Assembly (NCBI GenBank): GCA_947069175.1
Contig: CAMTDV010000030.1
Coordinates: forward strand, 98,790,411 to 98,854,410
Length of the DNA: 64,000 nt
DNA from: Scalesia atractyloides
Lineage: Eukaryota; Streptophyta; Magnoliopsida; Asterales; Asteraceae
Direction: 5' to 3'
Part shown: positions 1 through 10,500 of the stretch, piece after piece
How the letters are laid out: each line of letters begins with the position of its first letter
Position numbering within the stretch: the stretch's first letter is position 1
The notes under the pieces: generated by a model
What the model was told of the DNA's origin: nothing
What the model saw: the letters and a program-made list of their open reading frames with translations, nothing else
Database searches by the model: none
Made by a program: the position numbers and the translations under genes

Positions 1-577
1 TCATTTTGGTTGATCTTCTACCCACTTCAATTATAAAAAAAAAAAAATATTTAAGTTTTAACCTAGTTTAAACAAAGTTTGGTAAAACGTACGCGACTAC
101 AGAGGAGCACGATTACCGTTTGATAGTGTTTAAGTCTAACTTGCGGCGTCCTAAGCGTCACCAGTTGCTGGATCCGACTACTGAACACGATGTTACGAAG
201 TTCTCAGATTTGACGGCATCGGAGTTCCGTGAGAGGTATCTAGGGTTGAAGAGTCGTTTGTCGTTTCCGTCTGATGCGAATAAGGCGCCGATTCTTCCAA
301 CTGATGATAATCCTAAAGATTTTGATTGGCATGATCAAAATTTGTGTTAATCTTTACAGCTTAGTGGGCTAGCTTAACAAGATTCCTATCTTAATTCCGG
401 GTTCGCCGGAATCCGGCGAAGTCGCCGGAGAAGAAGACCGGGAAAGAAGGTGTTTGGTTTCTAAAAGTTTGGTTTTATTGCACATTAGTCCCTGCGGTTA
501 GAATTTTTTTAAAATAGGTTAAACCTTAAATATTCTTTTTTCTTATGATTGACGTGGGTGGAAGATCAACCAAAATG
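1..577. mobile_element. Mutator-like element with captured gene fragment (Pack-MULE candidate)
   Basis: The first 70 or so bases read again in inverted orientation at about 507-577: TCATTTTGGTTGATCTTC at 1-18 matches the complement of 560-577, and the similarity continues through an A-rich stretch to a shared AACCTA motif. Long terminal inverted repeats of this kind, enclosing a piece of an unrelated host gene, are the hallmark of Pack-MULEs. Inside are a cysteine-protease fragment (72-350) and a GC-rich stretch (about 395-445) that may be a second captured piece. The left end lies at the window edge, so a target duplication cannot be checked. The class is inferred from the repeat length. Confidence 0.6.
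72..350 (+). pseudogene. RD19-like papain-family cysteine protease fragment
   Basis: An open stretch translates to KFGKTYATTEEHDYR, then VFKSNLRR, the ERFNIN-type and FSDLT segments of the I29 inhibitor propeptide, and a linker ending in ILPTDDNPKDFDW. This is the propeptide and first mature residues of plant RD19/cathepsin F-like vacuolar proteases. The frame is closed upstream at 69-71 and stops at 348-350, before the catalytic Cys, His and Asn of the mature enzyme. There is no signal peptide. It lies between the inverted repeats of the element at 1-577, so it is best read as a captured and truncated gene piece. No active protease can come from it. Confidence 0.75.
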
Positions 578-586
578 ACGAATATA

Positions 587-611
587 CCCTCACATGTTAT
601 GCATGTGAGGG
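587..611. repeat. Perfect 10-bp hairpin
   Basis: CCCTCACATG at 587-596 and CATGTGAGGG at 602-611 are exact reverse complements around a 5-base loop. It lies just outside the inverted-repeat element at 1-577. It could be part of a larger repeat of which the element is one end, or a stem in a non-coding transcript. No gene is adjacent. Confidence 0.6.
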
Positions 612-1358
612 AACTTAACTGAAGAAAATAACGTGGTCAGCTGTAAAGGATTGAACCCGCAACAAAAATAAACTTAAAGGCTGTTTTTAGCAACTTTTAA
701 ACATTAAGGCTGAAACCTGCAAGTTTGAGAAAACATAAAGGATGTTTTGTGCAATTTACTCTCTTATATATGTAATTCCATACTAAAATTTAATTAACCA
801 AAATAAACAACAGCACTAAACCAAAATGCAGCTGCCAACACAGTATCAGACAACCATTTCTGAATCAATTCATAAGTAAAGCAAACAAACATTTCTCAGT
901 CAATTCATAAGTAAACCAAACAAAACTCGAAAGGCCACACACTATCAAACATTAATAAGAATTTAAACAAATTAAAAGATAGCCAAAATTCAGTTTTTAA
1001 ACACCCAAAAAACAGACCAAATTAGGGTAAAAAAAAGAAAATTAAACAATATCACTCGGTCTTTGATGCTGTTTGTCCCTAGCTCTTACAAGATCTTGAG
1101 TTGTGATCCATTTTCTTTACACTTTGAACATACGACACTCTTCCATTTGTGTAATTAACTCTAAATAAAATATATCAATGTGTGAACTAAAAATGGAGCC
1201 TTTTTCATAAAAAGAATATATATAACCTAAAGGATCACTATCCATTTTTCTTTTCATAGTAAAGAGCCTGTGTGGAATCTGTTACACAAAGTTTATATAT
1301 TTACTAAAACACCCTTCAAAGCATATCACATAATTAGACAAATCTTGTAGATTAATAC
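612..1358. other. Intergenic, no gene seen
   Basis: AT-rich sequence with stops in all frames and no recognisable coding, RNA or transposon signature. Confidence 0.5.
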
Positions 1359-1566
1359 CTGGATGTTGTAATCCTTCAAAGTTCTCATTATATCATATAA
1401 TAGAGAAGTGTGATCACAGCAAGCGATTTGGACAAGTGTATGAACACGACTAAGTGAGTTATCAATCGTTATAAAAACACGCTTGGAACGACCCAACCCG
1501 TTTTTTGACACTGATCAAGCATCACCAAGTTGAGCGTATCTTATGTGATTGCAGGAGAAATAGAAA
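1359..1566 (-). pseudogene. ACT-domain repeat protein exon, ACR10-like, decayed
   Basis: The minus strand encodes SISPAIT, a stop, then after a frame change RVFITIDNSLSRVHTLVQIA followed by DHTSLLYDIMRTLKDYNIQ and a GT donor (1357-1358). This matches the third ACT domain of plant ACR9/ACR10 proteins, amino-acid-binding regulatory proteins with four ACT domains. The stop codon and the frame change between the PAIT segment and the SLSRVHTLVQI segment show decay. I found no flanking exons: neither the YGRF continuation below 1357 nor the earlier ACT domains above 1600. It is an isolated exon-sized relic. The right boundary is approximate. Confidence 0.65.
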
Positions 1567-3450
1567 ACTGGATCGAACCACCGGCTCCAGAGCACACCTT
1601 CCAAATACCATCAACAACCTACAAAGACGATATCAATAATGGGTAGCTTGTCGATATAGGTTAGGGCAAACCAGGTGGTAAAATATAAACTTAAAGCTCT
1701 ATCTTAGAAATAATGATATAATCTTTTTATTTATTTTGAAAAGATTTAGGAAATATCACTTCATAATAGGCGAATTCTGATTGACCATTCATCTAAAGCA
1801 TATTACCCATTTCATTTTAGCTGATCTTTCAGTATGTTATTTGTTTGACCCGTTACCACAATAATAAACCTGAATTGACTCGTTTCATCTGTCGACGCCG
1901 GTGAATGTTGACTTAAAACTCCAGTGGCACTTCTATTTAAGGTATGTAGTAGGGTATTTTGGCAGCTGCAACAGAATTCAATAACTAAGGAGTAATTAAC
2001 CTACATAATGAAATTGATATCATTAACTTGATACATCGAACTATCATAATTGAGCTGGACACACTGAACACTTTTAAGGTGACTTAAACTGTCAAGCATC
2101 ACGAATAAGTTAACTAATCATATAGAATGACAAAAAAATCTTGATGTATTGGTTATTTATCTCGTATCTCCTTTCTCTTAATCTTTAATCCCAAACACCA
2201 CATCCTTTGTCAAATATATTAGTCTAAAACCAATCAATTGATCAGAAAATCCATACACATATACATTTATAGATAGTGTAAAAAAAGTCATTAAAATCGC
2301 ATTACTGTGCTTCAAATCCTAGCCCTTAAGGGCAATTTAAGCGACAAACAAATATTTAGAACCAAGAATTACATACACAAAGTTCTAACCTTGTAAGCTT
2401 CATTGATTCCGTTCCCCTTTGTTCCCACTATTCAATGACGGCAGAAAGTACGTATTTCAATCTTCTTCTTTTTTTCAAATTTTTACCCTTCGATTTCAAT
2501 GTCAATCAACAAATAAGACGAAACAATAGTTGCATTATATCAATATGCATTTTTTTTCTCTAGAAAATGAAATAATTCAATCATGTATGTCAACACGAGC
2601 AAGTCAAGTAAAGAAGCAATCCTAATCACCGTGGATATCTATCTAGGTATAATCTAAACCTAAAAAAATAAACAAATTCCACTACTTACATTCATACCAA
2701 ATCTCAAACATATAACAATTCACACTTCCATTATATCCATATCAAATCTCAAAACATTTACAATTCACACTTCGATCATCAAACCATTCCTTGAACTCGA
2801 GTTCGATCAAACCATAAATGCTTGCGATTGCGGCGGCGTCTTCAACCTAGATGGGCCATCCGTGTGTTCAACATAAAGGTGAGCGGTGTCATCTGATTTA
2901 GGGTATTCATGATAGCGATTTTGTTTGAGACAGATGAAGATCGTTAGGGTGGAATCGGTGGAATAGGTGTTCTTGATATGGGCGGCTGAAGGTAGGAGAA
3001 GGTTAGGGAGGATTCTGCGTAACCTAATTAGAATGAGATTCAAGGGACGAGAAGACCAAACACGTAAAATGAAGAAAATAAGACACGTGTATAAAAATCC
3101 TATGTGGCAGCAAGTTAGGAGAAAAAATTAAAAGAGTGGGCTTAAATCCAGCCAAATGTATAGTTATTTTGATTTATAAGCATAGAGATGAACAATCTTT
3201 ATCAGTATCTAAACTTTTTTTTTTCAAAATCGACTAAGCATCATGACCAAATCTTTTTAAAACACATGCTACTTAATAATAATACTAGTGGAGGGCATAA
3301 AAATGACTGAAACGTTTTAAATAAATACTAATACGTAATGGAATCATCTTGAAATTTACAAAAGTGTCAATAATTGGAACGCATTCCCCCTTACGCACTC
3401 GCCCACTCTCTATGGAACAAAAATATAAAATAATAACTTCATTGTTTGTT
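1567..3450. other. Intergenic, no supported gene
   Basis: AT-rich. A 78-codon minus-strand frame at 2807-3043 starts with ATG and has a more balanced composition than its surroundings. It resembles no family I know, and no splice partner was found, so it is not annotated as a gene. Confidence 0.4.
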
Positions 3451-3679
3451 AAACCAGTGGTATACCGCCCCTGGCTAACTCAGCTATTTTGTCGCCCCTA
3501 CCTTATCCTGCCGTAGCCAAGGGGGTGCTATGGCATGACTTCGCTGATGGGTTGGCGGCATGAAAGAGAAGAGAGAGAGTCACCCAGCCAATCAGATTTC
3601 ATTTCTTTTTTCTGACTTTTTTTTTCTTTTTTATATATAGAAAATAAAGGCTTTAAAGGGCTTTATTCCACACCGGTTA
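3451..3679. mobile_element. MITE, PIF/Harbinger-like
   Basis: The ends AAACCAGTGGTATA (left) and the complement of the right end (ATAACCGGTGTGGAATA) are imperfect inverted repeats carrying the CCRGTGTGG core also seen in the MITE at 54371. The interior is non-coding, with a GCGGCATGA segment and a T-rich run. No clear 3-bp target duplication was found. Confidence 0.4.
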
Positions 3680-3744
3680 TCAAATGGCTTAGGTGATTGA
3701 TGCTTTACCACATTTAGATGATGATGGCATTTAGAGAACGTTCT

Positions 3745-3871
3745 ATCATGTTTATTTGTTTGTTCAAACTCTAGTTTGTAGCAGATTGACCTAGATGCGG
3801 AATCCAATCATGTTTATTTGTTTTGTTCAAACTCTAGTTTGTAGCAGATTGACCTAGATGCGGAATCCAAT
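3745..3871. repeat. 62-bp tandem duplication
   Basis: The unit starting ATCATGTTTATTTGTT and ending GATGCGGAATCCA occurs twice head to tail (3745-3806 and 3807-about 3870). The copies differ mainly by one inserted T, so the duplication is recent. It abuts the hAT-like element starting at about 3874. Confidence 0.85.
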
Positions 3872-3873
3872 AA

Positions 3874-4371
3874 TAGGCGTGTCTACGGTCCAGTTTTAAC
3901 GACTTTAAGCCTAAGGCTTGACAGTTTTTAAGCAAACCGTGTGCGTAACTGTTAGTAATGTTTTTTATTATCAAGAACCGAAACTGAACTGTTGAAAACT
4001 AAAACCAAACTAAACCGTACATTACAAACGATTTGATCCGATTTGTTTTCAGGGTTTAAGGTTTGTTGTCATGTTTTGCCCTTACATAAAATGAATAAAA
4101 CAATAAAAAATGTTCAAAAATACCTAATATATCTTTACATATGATTCAATATGTAATGTAAAGCTATAAAAATGAAACACTTAAAATATTACAAGCTAGT
4201 CTAGTTTTATACGGTTGGTTTTGGACATAAACTGCAAACCAAACCGTTCACTACGGTATAAGATTTTAAAACGACCGAGTGAAGATTTTGAAGAAAAAAT
4301 CGACTGCAAAACCAAACTCATGACCAGTTTAGACGAATTTACAGTTTTAAACTGAACCATGAACATCCCTA
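3874..4371. mobile_element. Non-autonomous hAT-like element
   Basis: Left end TAGGCGTGTCTACGGTCCAG matches the complement of the right end, TAGGGATGTTCATGGTTCAG, at most positions. Subterminal regions are rich in AAACCGT/ACGGTTT motifs, as is common in plant hAT MITEs. CAATAA occurs next to both edges and may be the remains of an 8-bp target duplication. No transposase is encoded. Confidence 0.55.
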
Positions 4372-4549
4372 CAATAATTCCATCATGCACACACAAAGTC
4401 AATAAAACTAATATCTAAAAAGCTATAACAAATCATGAAGCACACGCTAAGGGTTATCTATTTAATTAGACCACCTTAAATAATACTAAATAACATGAAA
4501 GTTCTCACATTAACTATAAGAAAAATATTACATTACTAAGCTTTAGTTT

Positions 4550-6790
4550 CTAATATTCTTGTGAGAAGAGAGGTGATTAATTTATATATCACTAAATTCT
4601 TCATGCAATTTAACTCCCACATTTATAACAAAAGCAATAAAATTTTCACACAATAAATAATTTAAGATTTAAGTTATGTATATATCGCGTTTCTTATATA
4701 AAGTGTTATTTTATTTTGAACCTTGAAGGCTTGAACAATGAACACAATCAGGACTACAAATTATTGAGTGACTTCGGGTTTGTGTTTATGTGTCCATATA
4801 ATAAAACTAGTGAAATTAATTAGCTAAATTCGAATATTATAGTTACTTAAAGGTTGGTCCAAGGCCCAATTGCAAAACCATAGGTCCAAAAGTCTATAGA
4901 TAAATATAGACTTATATGTTCCTGTTTATTTAAAAGTGTTTTCGGATTTGGGGTAATTAAAGTGAGATTCTTTTGTGTTGAGTTCATGGACAGCCTATAC
5001 CTTTATTAGGCAACCAGTACTCAGTAGTGGGCGCCAACTACCCTCCACATCACCAAATGCTGGCACCAAACACCGTTTCGTGAGAACCATCACGAGGCAC
5101 CAAACCCACTTTCGCCAAGCCCCTAACCGGCGTGAGAGCATAGAGTAAGAGAGTGAAAATTTTCTTTTCTTTTTTGAGTCAATCACATCACCAATTTTTA
5201 GTTAAACCACTTCACCTTAGGGTTGAGCATTTTGTACCGGGTACCAGTATCGAACCTGTGAGATATGATAATGTTTCGGGACCAGTACTGGTATTTTAGT
5301 TAATTTACCTTCGAATATCGGCAAAAATCGGTAGAGGTACCATACCAATTATTTTCGGTATCGGTACCCATTATTGCCGCTTTTCGGGATCAGTACTTTC
5401 GGTACCAGTCCGATACCGAGCTCATCCCTACTACACCCTTGTAAAGTGTAGTTTAGTTAAAGCCTGAATACTTACGTAACAAAAGCTTTTACACTTTTTC
5501 GTTAACCCTTTATACATATTCTTAGCATAACCACTACAATTCGAAGGGTCATAGGAAAGAATATAATATTTTTAATTTAGTTGTAAAATTTGGAAATTTG
5601 GTAGCCTTATTTTAAGAAAAGTTTACCACTTTCTTTTCTTTGACCGCCAATGTGGAAAGAAGAAACATGGTCTACATATATTCTCTTTGCCAGCAATTTC
5701 TTCTACCAATAATCACAATCACACCCACCGTTCCTTTTAATTTTTTTTATATTTTTTCGACAAACGAGCTTCATATCCTATAAGAGCTATTATTAGTTTT
5801 AAGATCCAATATAATTCACTAAAAGATATATTATTCTAAGATGAGTTTTCAAAATATCTTTAATTGGTTTATAATCCACTAATTAACTCCCACATTTTAT
5901 AACATCAATAAAATCTAAAATAATTTTAGTGATGTATAAATCACTTTTCTTAACTAAAAGTATTATTATATAATGAGACACTACACAAATCGCTAAAAGC
6001 CCATAAACTATATCCAAATTCGGCCCAACCAAATACCAGGACTTCAAAGTTCAAACTATCTAGTTACTTTGGGTTTGTGTTTATGTGACCATATAATTAA
6101 CTTTAATGCAATCAATTAGCCAAATTTGGATATTGGTCACTTAAAAGTTGGCGATATCTTGAACTTTTAAATCAATCTAGTGTAAGCCAATCACATCAAG
6201 TCATATCGCTGCTTTTTGAGTTAAATCACTACACCCTTATGAAGTGTAGTTTGGTTAAAGCTCCAATGCCTACATGACCATGGGAGGAGCTTTATTAGGG
6301 CCGAGGCCTATTTTTTCATTTGTAGAGTTAATTTAAAAAAATGATTTTTTTGTGTGGTGTAAAATATTGGATTTTTAAGAGTCCGGCCCTCACCGATTTA
6401 GATTTTGAGAGTTACCTCTACTGAGTTTTCGTTCAAGCTCTGCTAACGTGAAAGAAACTTTTACACTTTTTCGTTAACCCACTTCATAGTCTTTGGATAA
6501 CCATAAATTCAAAGGGTCATAAAAAGAATTTAAATTTTTTAGTTTAGTTGTAAAATTTGGAAATTTGGTAGCCTTATTTTGAGAAAAGTTTATCACTTTG
6601 TTTGACCGGCAATGTGAAAAGAAGAAACATGGTCTACATATATTATCTTTGCCAGCAATATCTTCTACCAATAATCATAATCACACACATCTTTTTCATT
6701 TTTATGGAAAACGAGCTGTAATACCCCATTAAGAGCTATCATGACTTTTAAGATCCAATATGGTTCACTAAAAGATACATGGCCGATTAT
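4550..6790. repeat. Diverged tandem duplication, two units of about 1-1.3 kb
   Basis: Unit A (about 4550-5857) and unit B (about 5860-6790) share a colinear order of segments. These are a GGGTTTGTGTTTATGTG block (about 4780 and 6070), an ACACTTTTTCGTTAACCC block (5490 and 6464), an AAACATGGTCTACATATATT block (5665 and 6627), and an AAGATCCAATAT block (5802 and 6750). The copies differ by many substitutions and by the 213-bp insertion at 5218. No coding potential is evident. It may be an old duplicated non-coding transposon. Confidence 0.7.
5218..5430. mobile_element. hAT MITE with TSD and empty site
   Basis: Ends TAGGGTTGAGC and GCTCATCCCTA are inverted repeats with one mismatch. The interior is full of GGTACC and CGGTA palindromes. 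It is flanked by CTTCACCT (5210-5217) and CTACACCC (5431-5438), an 8-bp direct repeat with two mismatches. The paralogous unit at about 6225 reads CACTACACCCTT without the insertion, which confirms the boundaries. Confidence 0.75.
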
Positions 6791-7056
6791 AACTCATGAC
6801 GAGCAATGTTTTAAAGTCATACTTGATCACTCATGATCAGTCTTGTACATAGTTGAAAATCGAACACATTAAGACTAAGATCTAATAAGTCACATTATAA
6901 ACCAGTAAGAGCTACCATAACTCTTAAGACGTAATATGGCTTATTAAGACATGTATGACGCATTAGAATTCATTTCAAGCTATCTTGGTCAATCAAAGTC
7001 ACTCTTAGTTAATAAAAGCGAAACTTCGCCAATCATTTTTTACATTTTACATAATT

Positions 7057-7186
7057 AAATTTAGCACGTTAACACCTGATATGACGTAACAAGGCCCATG
7101 TCTCTGAAGATCCAATAGGCCAATACGACTCATCAAGACATTCTCCATTATAACAAGCTATATTGGTGTTAACGTGCTAAATCTAG
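7057..7186. repeat. Short inverted repeat
   Basis: TTTAGCACGTTAACACC near 7060 recurs as GGTGTTAACGTGCTAAA near 7168, an inverted repeat of 17 bases about 90 bases apart. It sits in non-coding DNA between the tandem duplication and the 3' end of the prenyltransferase gene. It may be a small MITE remnant. Confidence 0.6.
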
Positions 7187-7537
7187 AACACTAAGACCTT
7201 ATGACCTACAAATGACTACCGGGCCCATTTTGGCTAAAACTTTTTGACCAGTTACAAGACATGCCGCGCTTGTTTTGCTAGGCTCACGTACTTGTAACCG
7301 AATAATGAATACAATCGAAACAAGAGAATATGATAAAAAAATATATACTTTATTATCTTCGTTTCAAGAGTTTGAAACCAACAATATGTTGCAAATATCA
7401 ACAATATGTTGCAAATATTATGTGTCTCCACTATGTACCACTAAACCCCTAACCATAGTCCTTCGGACCGAGCCAGAATGATGGCAAAACCAAAACAACA
7501 AATGCGTAGGCCGGCCCTACATCAATATTGTTTCAAA

Positions 7538-10500
7538 TCACCTCACAAGCGGTATGAGCAGGTACTCAGCATAGAACAACTGCAAAGACAGCAACCACTT
7601 CTGTTTTATTACATCTGAATGTAATACATTGTTACAAGTGATAATCATGCATATAAATGAAATTACATATTTACCCTTGGAGCATTAGAGTTTTGTTAAA
7701 CTGTTACCTGCCATATGAACATGTAAAATGAGGTTATTGCTGATTTGCTCTCGAGATCAGTCGACTTCGCACGCCCCCAGAGTATTAGACCGAGAATCAC
7801 ATGGCCGAATATCTATATCGGTAAGAAAATACATTTATATCAGATAGCACAAAGTTTTTGAATTAGATTTATAACAAGAAAATACATGTAGCTTTGAATT
7901 CAAAAAGTAAAAAATCTACATATAACTTTAATATAAAAAGAGCGATGATTTATTATTTACCGTTATGTATCTGCTCCATAGATACCGAGATGTCGCCCCA
8001 ACTAAAATAGCAGCACCATAAGCCACTTCAAGTAACAAAATACAAATCCAGAACACCTGTAAAAGGATCAAAATATTACTTTCACATAATTGGTTGCAAT
8101 TATAGATTTTCGAGTAAAATGCCCTTTTCGTCAAAAAGTTTGACCAGGTTTGGGACTTTCGTCCAAAGGTTTGTTTTGCCCGCATCTGGATCCAAAAGGT
8201 TTGAAATCTTGCCATTTTCGTCCGGCTCATTAACTCCATCCATTTTTCTACGTTAATTCAGGGGTATTTCCGTCTTTTTTGCTAATTTAAAGGCAATTCG
8301 GTCTTTTTACAACCTGAAAAAAACTGAATTGCCCTTTAAGTTAACAAAAAAGACAGAAATACCCCTGACTTAACGGAGAAAAATGGATGGAGTTAACGAG
8401 CCGGATGAAAATAACAAAATTTCAAACCTTTTGATCCAGATGCAGAAAAACAACCTTTGGACGAAAGTCGCAAAAATGGCTAAACCTCAGGGATGAAAAT
8501 GTCATTTTACTCTAGATTTTCACTATCTATATTATTAAAGAGTGTTTGGTAGGTAAAACCAACCCGCTTTTGACCCAAACGGACCGTAAACGATTGAATG
8601 CCATATATCTTGTCTCCAACAATGTCGGGTATGTCCTGTTGGTAACACAGTGATTTGTTATCAGCAAAATTACCTTAGTGAAAGTATCTCATGATTAGTT
8701 ATTAGTGGCTAAAGGAGTTTTACCTTAAACAATGCTATAACAACAGAGAAGAAACTCATGAACCCAGTTGCAAATATCACGGGTTTAGGGAACACAGCGA
8801 GTCTTCCGTACACAAAAGTCTAGAAATGTGATAAATTAGTGATCAGATGAATGTAAATAGTTACAGCTATCGTAGTTATCTTCTTAAATGACTTTATGCA
8901 AGTAGTTAGATTAATATAACTTAAAAGAGAGAGATAAATACCTGAATGTGTAGGTAGAATGCAATTTGAACTATTACAGCTCTTATAGCTAAAATACACA
9001 TAGCTGCTACGAGAGCAAATCGCTTCCATCTCAGCATCGGTATCTAAATTCATACATCGCTTAGAAAAAATGATAAAATTGAAGGTATAAAGTTAGAATT
9101 TTATTTCTAATATTGAAGTGAGGAAGCATAGTGATTTATAAATTTGAAACAAAAAAAAGAAAAAAAAAAACAACAGAAAAATGAAAAATATCATATTGAA
9201 CAATTTAGGTGGCACAAGTATTACCTATGATTTAAAAAAAGGTATACAAATTCATTTGGATTTAGATAAAACCAAAATTGTCTGTTAAATATGGTAAAAG
9301 GTAATCAATATATCTTCTTAACTACCCAATCTTATCAGCAGAACAAGACTATGCGTTGTGGATTAACGGGCACCATTAATGGGCTCAACACCGCCGCCCC
9401 TCGGTTAATGGGTTGGCGTTGTTAATGAGAAGAAGATGGGGCCCACCCCAATCTAAATCAGTCACATCCTTTTATTTTGTTTTGTTTTTTTATTTAGTTA
9501 ATCCACAACACCATTGTTAACGGGTATTTAGTTAATGGTCAAGTTCTTATGTCGTAGTGACATGGCGGTGATGTGGCAGTGCGTTTAGTTAATCCACAAT
9601 ACATAGCCTAATGACAATATTGGATTTGGGAGGATGATTAATTTGACCACAAAAGTCAAAACATTATATGCTACAAGAGAAACTCACATTGATTGAATAT
9701 GCTGTTCCAAGAATAAAACTTATGAAAAGTGCCCAAAATAAAGGCCACGAACCGACAAGCCATCCAAGCCAGAAACTCTGTAATTTTGAATAGGAAATGA
9801 TCGCGTAAGTTGAGGATATTGTGTATTTAACAGTAAGTGAGTATATAAACTATATAAAATATTTGGAAAATGTTGAAACAAATCTTTGATTCAGGAAGTT
9901 ACAATGGTCATTCTTGACCCATTTGGCAAATAGACAGAATAGATGTAAATAAGATTATTTACCATGAATGCAAATGAGGAAACAATCAAAACACCGGTTT
10001 TAACAGAATATGCTCCGGACGCCAATGGAAGATACGGCTTGTTAACCTACGGATTACAAAAAATAATAATAAATAAATAGAATTAATCTTCCAAACATGT
10101 ATCAGTTGAAAAGGATACCTTGTCTATTTCTATATCTGTTAACTGATTCAAGCCAACGATATATATATTCATAAAGAAGGAAGCAACAACAGCCTGAAAA
10201 TTCAATGTAAGAAGAACGGAAATTAGCTCATTGCTTAGCAGGGTATTAGTGGGTCCCGTGAGTTTTCTGGTAACGGGTTCTCACAACTACCAAAAAAATA
10301 AAATTGCTCTAAAATCCATCATCCTGACAAATTGCAATGTTTTTTTTTTCTTTTCTTTTTTGCAGTTTTGAAACAATGGTTTGTATGTAAAACCGAACAA
10401 TATATGTGAAAAATTATTACTTAAATATGAATGCATATCAAAAGTTCAAGAACCTCCATAACACCAATGAAGAATACTGGAGAAAAATCCGAAAGCTTCT

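Noticed and set aside
2807..3043. 78-codon minus-strand frame with ATG
   Set aside because: Composition is somewhat gene-like, but there is no family resemblance, splice partner or conserved motif.
8524..8545. Helitron 5'-end-like CTATCTATATTATTAAAG
   Set aside because: It fits the plant Helitron 5' consensus loosely, but it lies directly after the MITE target duplication and about 20 bases from exon 9, and no matching 3' end follows.
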